Source of the DNA: Neckera pumila
Taxonomy: Eukaryota; Streptophyta; Bryopsida; Hypnales; Neckeraceae
Reading direction: 5' to 3'
Assembly: GCA_963969595.1 (NCBI GenBank)
Contig: OZ018408.1
Coordinates: forward strand, 52,515,022 to 52,579,021
Length of the DNA: 64,000 nucleotides
Shown: positions 36,084-47,652 of the stretch, one piece after another
How the letters are laid out: each line of letters opens with the position of its first letter
How positions within the stretch are numbered: position 1 is the stretch's first letter
Program-made: the position numbers and the translations under genes
Notes under the pieces: generated by a model
Seen by the model: only the letters and a program-made list of their open reading frames with translations
The model's database searches: none
Told to the model about the DNA's origin: nothing

Positions 36084-37051
36084 CCCCTCATCCCGTAAGG
36101 AACCAGAAGTGTCCTCACATTGTTTCAAGTCCAATTCAAAGTGCTGTAACTTTTGCATCCAATGTCTACATTCAATAAAACTTGTTGGGAAATGTGCGCT
36201 CTCTCTTCTAGTTTATGTGGTAAAATTTTTAGATGAATCCAAGATGTACTCATTTCTTGGAAGTCAATCAAAATGCACAGGTTAAATTTGAATTCACCAA
36301 ATCGCATTTGAAGGCTGCAACTTTGGGGGCTTGTATCTCCTTCATGCAATGTTCGTTTTCAATAAAATTTGTTGGAACATGTTCCCCTTCAAGTCTAGTT
36401 ATTGTGGTAAAAATTTTATGTCAATCCAAGTTGTTTTGAATGTTTGGGAGCAATTCGAAATTCAAAATCCCAACGTTTTGGGATTACAGTGAACTTTGGC
36501 GGCTTATTTCTTCTTCATACGGTGTCCTTTCCAATAAACCTTTTTGGTAAAGTTGCGCATACTAGTCTAGTTTATGTGGCTAAAATTTCGTATCAAATTA
36601 ATAATTTATGAGTGACTGAGAAGCCTTTTAGTAGAAGGAGGTTCAGCATTAGATGTGTCTTCTACAACTTTTCTTGCTGTTTTTTTTACATTTGAAAGAC
36701 ATTTTTCAGATACAATGAGTCAATTCATTGATATTTTCTTTCACCAATGTGTTTGTATATTGGTTTTGAATCACTTTATAGTTTAAAGTTTTTTCATTTG
36801 AGTAGCTTTAAAAATCGATTTTCACCTCTAAATGTGTTTCTAGGAAAATTTCAGCATCCTTTTTCATCACTAAAACATTATAATCTTGCAATCTACATGG
36901 CCAAAAGATTCCAAACTTGATTCACGTCATCTACAACACTTACACTACAAGATTGTATGGTTGAGGTCTCTATAACTTAGTGCCATTTGGATCTACAACA
37001 CTTCAATAGCAATGATGTTTTGAACTCAAACAAGCCTTAGGCAATGAGAGG
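36084..37051. mobile_element. Second TTAA-flanked element, CCCCTCAT ends, with internal tandem units
   Basis: TTAA (36080-36083) precedes CCCCTCAT, and ATGAGAGG precedes TTAA (37052-37055). Only about 8 bp of terminal inversion is visible, with one mismatch. The left half holds three diverged tandem units of about 180-190 bp. Each contains a run like TTCAATAAAACTTGTTGG followed by CTAGTTTATGTGGTAAAATTTT. No coding capacity. Confidence 0.5.
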
Positions 37052-37055
37052 TTAA

Positions 37056-38478
37056 TATGCCACATTTAACTACTTTTGGACTTTCAAAGAATCCAAAATT
37101 AACATTAGGAGAAAAAACATTAGGAGATAATCATTGAGAGATAGTGCAAAACATTGGGAGGTTGATGTAAAACATCTAGAGACCTATACAAAACATCCAA
37201 AAATCTGTACAAACACCTGGAGATTTCCAGATAATAAGGTTTAATTTGTAAAGGTAAATTTTAATTTGTTCATAGTGTAGAAAGAAAATTCTTAAATTTG
37301 ACTTCATCCAAAAATATTTAAAAATTTATATAAAGCTTATAGAACAAATAGACATTGAAGCAGTTCTGCATAGGGCAACCTCAGTAATCACAAGCACGAA
37401 TATAGATGCCAAATCTACAAAGAGGCCCAACTGTAGTATAGGACATTCTCTCATTCCTACTAAAAACTTTCAAATCGAACATAGTCTATATACCACTAAA
37501 AAGGTTCCATTTACGGATTTTGATTATTGTTCATTCAACAAATGATGTGAAATGGAGTGTGGAGAGGATACTTACATAATTTGAATTCTAGATTGCTTAC
37601 TCAATGATCAAAATCAATAAATAGAGCAGTTTAGTAGTACACGTACTATGTCCAATTTGAAGGCTTTTAGTGGGAGTGAGAGAGTAGAATTTAAGCTATT
37701 TAAAATGAAGGCTACCTTAATATTGAATTTTCTAATATTTTGCCAAATTACCAATAGTTCAAATAGTTTCTAAAGAGCTGTATACTACCATTTTTTAATC
37801 AATTTATAGAAAAAAGTATTTCATGAGTTTGCTTTTGTTAACATTGTGCATTATAATTTACAACACGGCATAAGTAAGCAAATGAGGCAATTTTTCAAGA
37901 AATTTGAGTTGTATGTCACATGTCTTCTCATTTGACATAAATTTAAAATGTCAAAAAAACTAGATGAATGTTGTTTAAAAATTATCAATCACAATGACAA
38001 TGCAATAAGATGGTGGTGATTGATGGAATATTTAACCTTTAATGAATCGAAAAATCAAAGCCAAGAATCTACTTGGCAAAATATTATGAAGGCTTCAAGA
38101 CAATCAACCTTGTTGTTTATCTTTCTTTTTCTAATATACACGATTCAAAACTATACTTTTCTTTTACATTCAACACATAATAATTTAGAATTTCAACCTC
38201 TAGAATGCTTCAATTCGTAGACTATAAAACATCTTCAATATTCAATGTAGATGGTACCTAAAAACCTTTCTTGAAGGACAATGCTTTGATAATTTTCTAA
38301 CTAATATACATATGGCATTCATTTTATAAATGGCGGAAACCAATAAGTACTTCATCTAGAACTTTATATGTTTCCAAAAGTATATTGATCATTGACTTGG
38401 CTTCTTTACCACCTTTTAAGAAAAACATGTAAAGGTCCTTTACATTTGCATGCTCTCTTTTTATTTTTAACTCAATCA
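37056..38478. other. AT-rich intergenic DNA
   Basis: Around 37080-37220 there is a loose array of short units containing AAACAT and GAGAxxT. Nothing else is recognisable; no gene supported. Confidence 0.4.
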
Positions 38479-38481
38479 ATA

Positions 38482-39325
38482 CCCCTAAAGGACTGGCATG
38501 CAGTTTTTGGCTGTATAGAAATTTTGGACAGGTATGTGAGACTAGAGATTTCCATATTTTAGGCTGAAATTTTATTAGAAGGTGGGCGCAAGGAATATCT
38601 TTCATATGCACTAAATTTCATGACATTTGGATATGAGAATCAAAAGTTATGGCCTAATATGTTATTTATTTTTTGTAACTAGGCAATCCGGGCAAATAAA
38701 AAAAATCACTTTTTTTCAAAAACAAAAATATGAGATTGGTTTTCTAGAGTTGTTTAAACATAAAAAGCTTTGAATCATCCCATTTTGATCAATCAGTCAA
38801 AAGTTATGAAGATTTTTAGTTTGCGGGCAATTATGGGTTTTCTACTCTAAAATAAACTTTGAAGACCTTTATCTTACTCAAATTTCAACATTTAAAAAAA
38901 ATTAAAATCATAGGATGTGGATTATTTAATAAAACATTGCAACCATTGGGATTAGCATTTTTCAAGTCCATAATTAAATTCTTGACAATTTCGTATTTTG
39001 AATCATTCTCTACTACTATCTACTTACTATTTTTTTTCTATATGTGGTACAATTCCAAATGAAGTGAAAAATTTTCAAGCATGTAGCCAACTTATCTAGA
39101 GAATAGAATCTAAAGATGCACCATCATTTTGAACATCATTTCATAAAAAATGAGCTTGTGAAGTGCTGCTGCCCTATTTTTTGTAGGGCCAAGGAAATAG
39201 TTTTAGTGAATTTGAATGCTTATACTCCATATCTTGCAATCCACATGGAGGAAATTTCTGAAATTTTTACCATATGTTCTTGAGTCAGCATACTATAAGA
39301 TTTGACGGTTACATCTGTCAAAAAT
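38482..39325 (+). mobile_element. TTAA MITE truncated at its right end (copy 9, forward)
   Basis: The left terminus CCCCTAAAGGAC is intact but the TTAA in front has decayed. The interior follows the 0.9-kb family as far as ACGGTTACATCTGTCAAAAAT, where homology stops about 110 bp short of the expected right terminus. Confidence 0.7.
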
Positions 39326-39460
39326 TTGTTGTGTGGAGAGCGTGGTGTGTGATGAGTGGAGAGGTTGTGTGAGTGTGTCAAGGCGTTTTTACTTCTTAAA
39401 GTAGCCCACATTCTATCTTTAAAATCCCTTTTTGTCGGGTTCTTGCTCCTACTCTAACTA

Positions 39461-39594
39461 TTTTGTTTCTTAATTATCTCTAATCCTATCTATTTGTTTC
39501 TTACCTCCCTCTAATTTTATCTACTTTGTTTCTTAACTCCCTCTAATCCTATTTACTTTTGTTTCCTAACCCCCTTCTAATCCTATCTATTTTA
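39461..39594. repeat. Tandem repeat, about four 32-bp units
   Basis: Diverged units built on TTTGTTTCTTAACTCCCTCT followed by AATCCTATCTA. Downstream (about 39660-39745) there is a second loose repetition of CTTGCGGGCTTGGC-like pieces. Together they look like the noncoding leader of a degraded retroelement, but no coding part supports this. Confidence 0.5.
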
Positions 39595-40204
39595 CCTTTG
39601 TAATTTACCAAAAAAGGAAGGGTTTTCCAAAAAAAATTGGCCTTTCGGCTTGGTCTGTGGCCCTGCCTTGCGAGCTCAACCTTGCAGGATGTCCTACCGG
39701 GCTTAGCATGCAAGTTTGACTTGCAGGCTCGGACTTGCGGGCTTGGCCAAAGCTTGAAACTGAACAACAATGCTCCAAAAAGTGCTCCAAAAACACTGTA
39801 GATGGGTAAAATGCCAAAAATTCCAACATAACTTGGACCCATGGGCCCAAAACAAGAATGGAGGTGGTTTGAGAGGAAAATGGGTGCCCTTTTATACTAT
39901 TTCCAAGGCACCCACTTCCCTCATTTGACCTAGGTAATCCTATCACTCTAGATTTTCATCCTTATCTTTAGGATTTTCACAATTTTTTTGGGTTTTTTGC
40001 TGGTCCAATTTTGTAACTTTTGGAGATCGCCTTTAAACTTCAAAAGTTTGGAGATTGCTTTGATGTGAAATAGTGCAATTTTTAGAATCCATCAACTTTG
40101 GTCATCATCTTCCAATGCAATAAAATAAAAAGTCTCATGAATAACATTAAAGGCTTTGTTATGCCATAATAGTTTACAATCTATAATGGATACAAATCAC
40201 TTAC

Positions 40205-42076
40205 ATCGATTTGTTGAAACATATTTCTCCTGAAGTTCTTTCTAAAATTAGACAGCAGCGGCAAGAAGGTGACTTTTGCCAATATCTATAGGGCCTACAA
40301 TAAAAATGCTATCAATAGTTTGTATTGAAGAATTTGGACTTTTAACACTATCGTATGTTTGAATGCCTTCAACAACACTTTGTTTATATTGATCTACTAA
40401 AAGTTGCAAAATTGTTTGTCGAAGCTTTTTGTATTGAAAGCGTCTCACATATGCAAAACGACTGTCATTAGTAGCAAACCAATTGTCTGTCGTAGCCTCT
40501 ACAGCAACATTTGCAACTGGAAGTTTTGTTTTTCTCATTAGTATATTTAAAGTTAATATAATTACATGCATAATTAGAATATGATTATAATTTATAAGAA
40601 TTATAAATGCTTTTCAAATCACCACATTGTATTAATAAAATTACTATATTGCTATTAATTTGAATATATCATAACATTTATTTACAAATAAAATAAAAAT
40701 AATTTTTTTTATATAAATTCTTTTTTTTTGAGAATTTTACGATGTGATAGTAAATTTATTCATTAAAATAATTGTGTAAAAATGTCTATAAATATAAAGT
40801 AGCACTTTGTTTAAAATTCTATTTGAAAATAGTTCATTAGTACTTGCTTCACAATTTGCTTCTTCTAGATTTCGTTTTCTACCTTGAAGAGCTTTAAAAT
40901 CATCAAGCCCAAATTTGTCTTGAACATCTTCATTAAATTGTGGTAATATGAGTCGAAGTTTGAAAATATCACCTACTTTTGGCCTTCGGTGTTCATGACG
41001 CATGAATTCTTCTTGAAGGGTGTAACAAGGTTCAAGACGATATTGAGGTAGAAGATGGTGTACATCTGTATGAGTATGCAATGCTTCAATATACACCTAC
41101 AATACAAAAATAAAATTTAAAGAATGGCAATCAATTTTGTTAATTTAGGAACTGCTTTATTTATTTATTATATTGTAAAAACCAATTGAATTCAATTTAG
41201 AATACTTCTAATTTTTTTCCTATAATTATTTATTCATTGGATTACATTGAATAAATAAAAAGTCAAATTTAAATCATGAAGAAACTGTCAATTTGATAAA
41301 TAAGATTATTCGAAAGTACTAAAACACAATCACTAGTTGATATCATGTTTATCACATTTAAAATAAGCACAGCTTAGCTATATTCCAAATACAAATGTAT
41401 TTTAAATTTATGTTTATATTTCATGTTTTTCACAAGTTATTTTACAAATGAAATTGATATTAAATTGAGCAATATGTTCAAATCAAACAATTTTAAATCC
41501 TATAAATCCAAATGTGATATATTTTTAATTAAAAAAAACTATTTGATGTAGTACAAAGGATCTGTTTTGATTATCTAATAATGGAATATTGATTTTCTTA
41601 AAATCTTGTAAGATGATTTTTAATTCAAACATGAACTCTTTAAGGTAAAGAAAATTACATTTATTCATTCAAACACAAGCATTTGTTGGATATGGTCTTA
41701 TTATTGTTGAGTATTTTAAAGTATTAAATAAAACTCATGATTTGTAAATTCAAATTGACAATGTAAAAGCAATAAATTTAAACTTTAGAATTGAATACTA
41801 CATGTAACAATAAACTAAAATTTTAAGTTCTATATTTTTCAAATTGAACAATCTAGTGAATTTTGGTTGATATTGTTATACCTGAGTTCCAGAGAATAAG
41901 AGTTCTTTCCTTTCTAATCCAAGATTTGATAAGATTTTTTTTTCACCTAGTCCAAGTGCTTGAAGTATTTGATCACGAGCCTCTAAAATTGTACTTTCTA
42001 AATGTATATAGATGATACGCATGGCAATTTGTTTTATACTTGGAATATAGCATGAAACATAGACTTTCATATCCAT
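40205..42076 (-). pseudogene. Decayed P-loop NTPase-like gene, family unrecognised
   Basis: Three exon-like pieces lie in order on the minus strand with plausible splice sites. 42076-41882 ends at CAG before GTATAAC. From 41096 a second piece follows a TTGTAG acceptor and continues to about 40830, with EFMRHEHRRPKVGDIFKLRL. A third, about 40525-40248, contains RRFQYKKLRQTILQLL and then GPIDIGKSHLLAAAV, a Walker A-like G-x4-GKS motif. Just after it the frame breaks; coding-like sequence continues in another frame to a GTAAGT donor at 40204. Downstream exons (Walker B and beyond) were not found. The YVR...L...I...P-loop arrangement recalls NTPases of CRN-type or STAND-like proteins, but this is only a resemblance. 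The base composition is as AT-rich as its surroundings. Confidence 0.45.
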
Positions 42077-44940
42077 TCTGGTAATTATTTCAAAAAATTA
42101 AACAATCAACATAAATATTTCTAATCATTATTTACTTAAAAAGTCTTTAGAATGATGGTATTTAAAAAATACTTAGTTTCTAATCATAAACAATTTCATT
42201 TTGTTTTCTTATTTAGATCAAATTCCAAATTTGTAGAAAACATTTACAATTGCATTTGCCAAATTTGTAGAAAACTTCAAGCATTGAAAAGTATGAAATA
42301 GGTTTAGTGTTCTAAATTAATATCTTTTTAAATCTCAATTCATGCTTAAATTCAATATTAGTACAAATTATGAATTATAAAGCAATTTTTGTATAAAAAT
42401 TTGAGGCTTCAAAGAAATGCAAGTTTCTTGAAACTAAATGTATCATTAAAAGGATAATGGAAAAACTTCATTACCAGTGTGAAGCATAATATTCAACTTA
42501 TTAGATAATGTAAAAAATAATTCATCCAAAACAAATATTCAAAATCTAGGATGTAGATTTTAAAATTGAAGTAACGATTTTCATTAAATTCCTTAAAGCT
42601 TGATTTTGAACTTCAAATAAATTTTTTGCTAATTGAAAAAACAAAAACTTGTTTGATTGGTTGCATTTGTAAGAAGGAATGTTTTCAATTATTGTCATTT
42701 AGTCATTCAACAATCACGTGTGCATATTCTATATTTGGATAAAAAATTTGTAGTTATTTTACTTTTATTTGATGTTTGATGTTATGTTTGATGTTTGATG
42801 TTTGAAAATGATTTGTTTTCATTCAAATTACAATTTTATATCAATCTAGTTCACTGTCAAATCTCAATTATTTGAAATCATATATATAACAATTAAATAA
42901 GATAATGCCTTATTTTTGGAGACAAATTCAACAAATAATATAAGAATAATATAGCTACAACTTATATAAATTTGAATCTTAAATTTTTGAAATTCTAAAT
43001 ATGATATCTTGCCTACAATAATTTACATCATTTTAATAATTATTGTGTTATTAAATATTTGTTTTATTACTACTATGAAAAAAGAAGTAGTAAGGAAAGT
43101 GAAGAGGCATTTGAATACCACAAGTGTAATCTTTAACAATCATAAAATGCTTTTATACAGAAACTTGTGTCAAACAACTTTAATTTTACATTAATGATTT
43201 TTTAAAAATCCATTCATTGAACTAATAAATGATATATTATTATAATCACAACCATTAAATTGGAGATGGTTATGGACTAAATGTTTATTGAAATCATTAA
43301 ATATTTGTCAATTTTTGAATGAGCATGGATTCTTTTCTTAAGATACTGACGGTGTCAACACATTGCTTTGAAGATTGGAAGTTATACAAACATTTTAATT
43401 TATTTGCAAGGGTCAAGGCAACTTTTTTGAGACTACAATGAATGTTCTAATCTATTTGAAGGATGCAATGTTCTTTAGACTTTATTTTATTTTGATGATG
43501 GTTTGGCATTTAACCATTTTTTTTACTATTTGTTCTTTGAAGATTAATCCCTTGCACTTTGACATCCATATTTTGAATGGTGAATAGAATATTTCATATT
43601 AATGTTTCATCCAAATCATTGCTTGAATCTTTAGAAGATAACCTTTCTTTATGACTAATTTATTCCTGTTGAGGAAAATAATATACGTATACAAAGGTAC
43701 AAGCAAAAATGTGCAAAATTTCAAAGAATTATAGCGTTATAGGTGAACTTTCTTTTGGTGGGAGTAATATAAAATGAAATTGTTGTTGCTTCTTCTTTTT
43801 TAATGAAGAAATGAATAGAAATTATAATTATTATTTAAGTATTAAAAGCTTAGTTTTAGAAGAAAGTAATAATATTGTCACAATGATAAAATCTTTGAGC
43901 ATTTTATATTAATTGTTGTAAGATGGATTCTTAGACATTTATTTAAATGTATATGCTAAATATAAAAAGTATATTTTTGTTGCATTGCTAAAGTGATATA
44001 TTTTAAATTGGTTTAAAAAATATCTAAAAATAATTACAAATTTTTTATAGTATCAATAATTTCTATTTATAATGTATCACATATTAATCTCTTTTCATAA
44101 AAACATCCAAAAAGAATTTACATAAAGACATATTTTGTAGCACATATGAGATTAAATTGCTTGATAACCACATTTGCTTAGCCTTTTCAAAATCAATTGA
44201 CTTTATATAAGGTACTTTGTTATACCAAAATGTAACAATTCCAATGGAATTATGGAATTGTCAATTTTATTATAGTATAGCAGCAAAGGTTTGTTCACAA
44301 GGAATTTTGTAATGGAATAAGAAAAATAATCAATAAAATACAAAGTACAATCACTCCCTAATACAAAGTACCAAAAAATATAGACAAGTATCAATTTTTT
44401 ATTATTTCAAAGAAATCACAAATACAAAAATTACAATAGAGACATGTATTTACTACAAATTGACTTATAATCATTGTGCAAGACAACTTTATATGTCATA
44501 AAATCCAAATAGATATTACATCTATGAAATACTCCTTATTTTTAAAGTCAATGCATTCATCTCTTTTCTACCACTTTTCTTACTTAACTATTAGTCTTTT
44601 TTATATTGAAATGAAAATTGGATTTAATTGACCTTTCAAAATTGAAGTAAAAGAATTTCCTTACAACTATTCATACTAAAAACAAATTGTTAAAGTTTTC
44701 AATAAAAATAAGACTACATATTCTTCTATGAAACCAAAATCAATTAAAAAACCAAGTACACAAGTCATTATTTTGTTTGCTGGAAACATTTAATACAAAT
44801 TCATAACGAGATTCATAAAGGATGGACTTGTCATTTTTTTACAAAGGACTTCAGATTTTTTATTCAAATAGAATACACCACAAGTGTTTATAAAAAAACT
44901 ATAGTTCTTTCAAAATTCTAAAAAAAAAATCATAAGTATT
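42077..44940. other. AT-rich intergenic DNA, nothing recognised
   Basis: Close to 3 kb of very AT-rich sequence. Only short chance frames; no repeat termini or RNA genes supported. Confidence 0.5.
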
Positions 44941-44949
44941 TCAATGCTA

Positions 44950-45235
44950 AGAACTAAACTAGAAAATGTTGGCCAATTCATGGTTAATACTGGAATGTAC
45001 ATAGTTTTCCCTGTCGTAGTTTGAAGTTCAAAGTCTACACTAGTCTCAGGCAACTCAATATGAGGTACAATTGCATCATGACTTCAATTGATAACAATGA
45101 CACCGTTTGGTCTCGCCTCAAGTCTCCCAAAACTTTAAGTGCAACCAAATAACCACATTCAACACCTTTTTGCACCTTATCTAAGTTTGTTGCAAGCAAC
45201 TACCTACTAAATCTATATACAAGATAGGAACTTGG
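44950..45235 (-). pseudogene. Coding-like relic, family unrecognised
   Basis: On the minus strand about 55 codons are open with a protein-like pattern (VECGYLVALKVLGDL). A shifted frame then continues with IVPHIELPETSVDFELQ. The change of frame with both sides looking coding suggests a decayed gene. It lies in the same orientation as the P-loop relic to its left; whether they belong together is not known. Confidence 0.3.
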
Positions 45236-45439
45236 ATTCGTGAGTGCTCAAAATATTTGAATCACATCATTTGTATCAATAGCATATTCATTATACATTT
45301 CCAGAGCTTGGGTTCTTTAGCTAGAAGTCTAAGCTTATGGATGCTTGGTGAATTTCTTGGCAAACATGGCTATGTCATAGACTTTATTGAAAAGGCTTGC
45401 AATATATTCCTTCATAATGTCCTGCTTCATAGGGACTGG

Positions 45440-45592
45440 CACTACAAAAAAAGAGGGGTATAAATGACTTGTCCACAATGACTGCACCGACAAGAATGAC
45501 TGCAAAATAGTCATTTTGTAGTCATTTAGCAGTCATTCTTGTCGGTGCAGTCATTGTGGACAAGCCATTTATACCCCTCTTTTTTTGTAGTG
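45440..45592. mobile_element. Young CACTA-type MITE, 153 bp, near-perfect palindrome
   Basis: Begins CACTACAAAAAAAGAGGGG and ends with its complement ...TTTTTTTGTAGTG. Arms of 64 bp match at 63 positions around a 25-bp centre. The flanking TGG at 45437-45439 and 45593-45595 is the 3-bp target-site duplication expected of the CACTA (En/Spm) superfamily. No transposase, so it must be mobilised in trans. The near-perfect arms point to recent insertion. Confidence 0.9.
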
Positions 45593-45759
45593 TGGTTGTC
45601 CATTCACTTTGCTTTGACAAGTACATTTTCTTTGCAATAAATATAGAAGAATTTGTTGAAGATTCTTTTTTTGTTGTATATTTACAACATGTGGTAATAT
45701 TTTTTATGGCATTGTTCAATTTCTTTCAATTACAGTATAGCTGCAATTCCTACAAATTA

Positions 45760-46235
45760 TATTTGACAATTAAAAGTAGGAGGTGTAAGTTAGAAGTACC
45801 GATGCTCTAGTTTGTTGTAAAGAAGGAAGGATTGTTTTGGAAGATAAAGGAAGCGCTTAAGAAGATGGAGGGACAAAAGCAACATTCACTAGAAAGTCTA
45901 GTGATCAAATCACCATATGGTGGATACAAAAATTGTATCACTTTGGCTTTTCAATTTTTGGTGACGGGCACATAGCTTCTTATATGATTTTGTAGAAATT
46001 CTCTCATAATCCTTTAGGATCACCCTCACATCTCCTTTCTTTTGCACATCAAGAGTAGAAGAGCTATCTTAGCCTCTATAGACGTCTGTCTAGTTTATCA
46101 AGTTTGTCCTGTGGAAATTTAGGCAAATTTACTAAGTAACTCTCTGTCAAGAGGTAGCAAATGTAGTCAATTTGATGTGACACAACCTCATGCTCATACT
46201 TTAAATGACTCACAATGTATTGTGCCTCAAAAATG
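45760..46235 (-). pseudogene. Coding-like relic with stops, family unrecognised
   Basis: Minus-strand translation gives a protein-like stretch of about 50 codons (HEVVSHQIDYICYLLTESY and on, about 46190-46080). Similar-looking sequence follows, broken by several stops. No motif allows a family call. Confidence 0.3.
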
Positions 46236-46410
46236 CACTATGGTAATATATAGGGAGGATGAGGAAGATTTTGGTATATTCTTTTGATGTGTGGCATTGG
46301 AGTAGGAAGATGTGTAGTGGACAACAATTTCACAATGAAGGAAGAAGCTTATTCATGCTCATTTCTCATTCTTGGGAGGGGGTGTACAATTAAGAAACCT
46401 TATTTAGTGA

Positions 46411-46770
46411 TAGCAATGGTGCACCCCATATTGTATTGGCAAATACTATTGGAGGAAGAGAGATTTTGGACTAGCAATTGACAGAAGACATAACTATCGA
46501 GGCTGTTTGGTCTACAAGGAATTGCCCAAATTCAACATTATGTACAATGGCTATTGGCCCATTACTAATTTTATCATTTGCTTCACAAAACAAGGTTTCA
46601 AAGGATGCTTTGCCTATAACAAAACTTTCATGCGATTGCCCTATGACTACATTGGAAAAGCTGGGTGCGACATTTTTGGCATCTTTTCATCCAAAAATGA
46701 TGCCATCAATGAACTGTTGTCCAATTCTCTATCAATCACAAAGTCCCTAGCCGACTACAAAAAATAAAAT
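46411..46770 (+). pseudogene. Open exon-like fragment of unknown protein
   Basis: About 118 codons are open on the plus strand without an early ATG. Blocks include YYWRKRDFGLAIDRRHNYRG, KFNIMYNGYWPITNF and MRLPYDYIGKAGCDIFG. Composition (many aromatic residues, evenly spread Gly and Cys) looks like a real folded domain rather than chance. It ends with a stop after ADYKK, and no flanking exon was found. It is probably a captured or decayed gene fragment. Confidence 0.38.
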
Positions 46771-46923
46771 TGGATGAATATCAAGATTAGTGTGGTCAAC
46801 AACATGCTCTAAAGTCATCCATCAGACTAGTTCGATTTGCAACATAGTTTTGGGATTAAGCATCTTCTTTTACTGAAAAATTAATAAGATAGTGGTGAGG
46901 AATTTTCAATGCTGTTCATTTAA

Positions 46924-47126
46924 CCCTTAAACGACGTGGAGGCCATTTTGTGACCGATGGATGACAGAGAATCAAACTATATAGGACAGAAATGCAATCA
47001 TTCATCCTCGGAATTTGTTGTGGAAAGGGGAGATCTTGTATAGTAGCTTGACTTCCAATAGATACTTTTGAATTTTTTAATGTAGATGAGGATGATTTCC
47101 AGGGTCACCCCTGCATCCTTTAAGGG
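46924..47126. mobile_element. Short TTAA MITE, about 0.2-kb subfamily (copy B)
   Basis: TTAA at both ends (46920-46923 and 47127-47130), with termini CCCTTAAAC and CTTTAAGGG. Its interior matches the 17889-18103 copy over most of its length. It lies about 520 bp beyond the SHMT stop codon. Confidence 0.8.
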
Positions 47127-47652
47127 TTAAAATGCACTCAAGCAACTGCCCCCAAAACTTGGATGAAAAAATGTTTTTCCCATCCTACAGCGCCTTCTGA
47201 AATGATCCAAAGGACTCAACGTCGTTACACAACGAACATTAAGTATCCTTTATGTGCTTGTGTTTATTACGTGAACCTTGCAGTCCAAAATGCTATTTTA
47301 ATTGAAAATTCTATGAGTTTAAGCGCATCTCTCTGGCTTGCAAATCACTGATCAGGCGATGCTATCTCTTTGAAAACTCATATTCCCTAGGTTTGTTGAG
47401 GATTACAACATTGAAATATGCTAGAATGTCGTCCCGTAGAAGAAAATTTTATCCAACACTTCTGGGCGTTTGCGACTCCTTTCATGTCTAGAGTACTAAA
47501 CAGCTCCCGAGTATTTGAAGCTAAACAGTTAATCAAATCAGTCACCCATCCCGGCAACTTTCAAATCCTACTCTGTAAAGGGAGGGTGTTTCTATAACAA
47601 ATATTTTCTTGTCCTGCAATCTGCTTGAACCCAAAAAAACCCTACTAATTGC

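Noticed and set aside
39461..39594. Possible CRISPR-like array
   Set aside because: Units are directly adjacent and diverged with no spacers, so it is an ordinary minisatellite.
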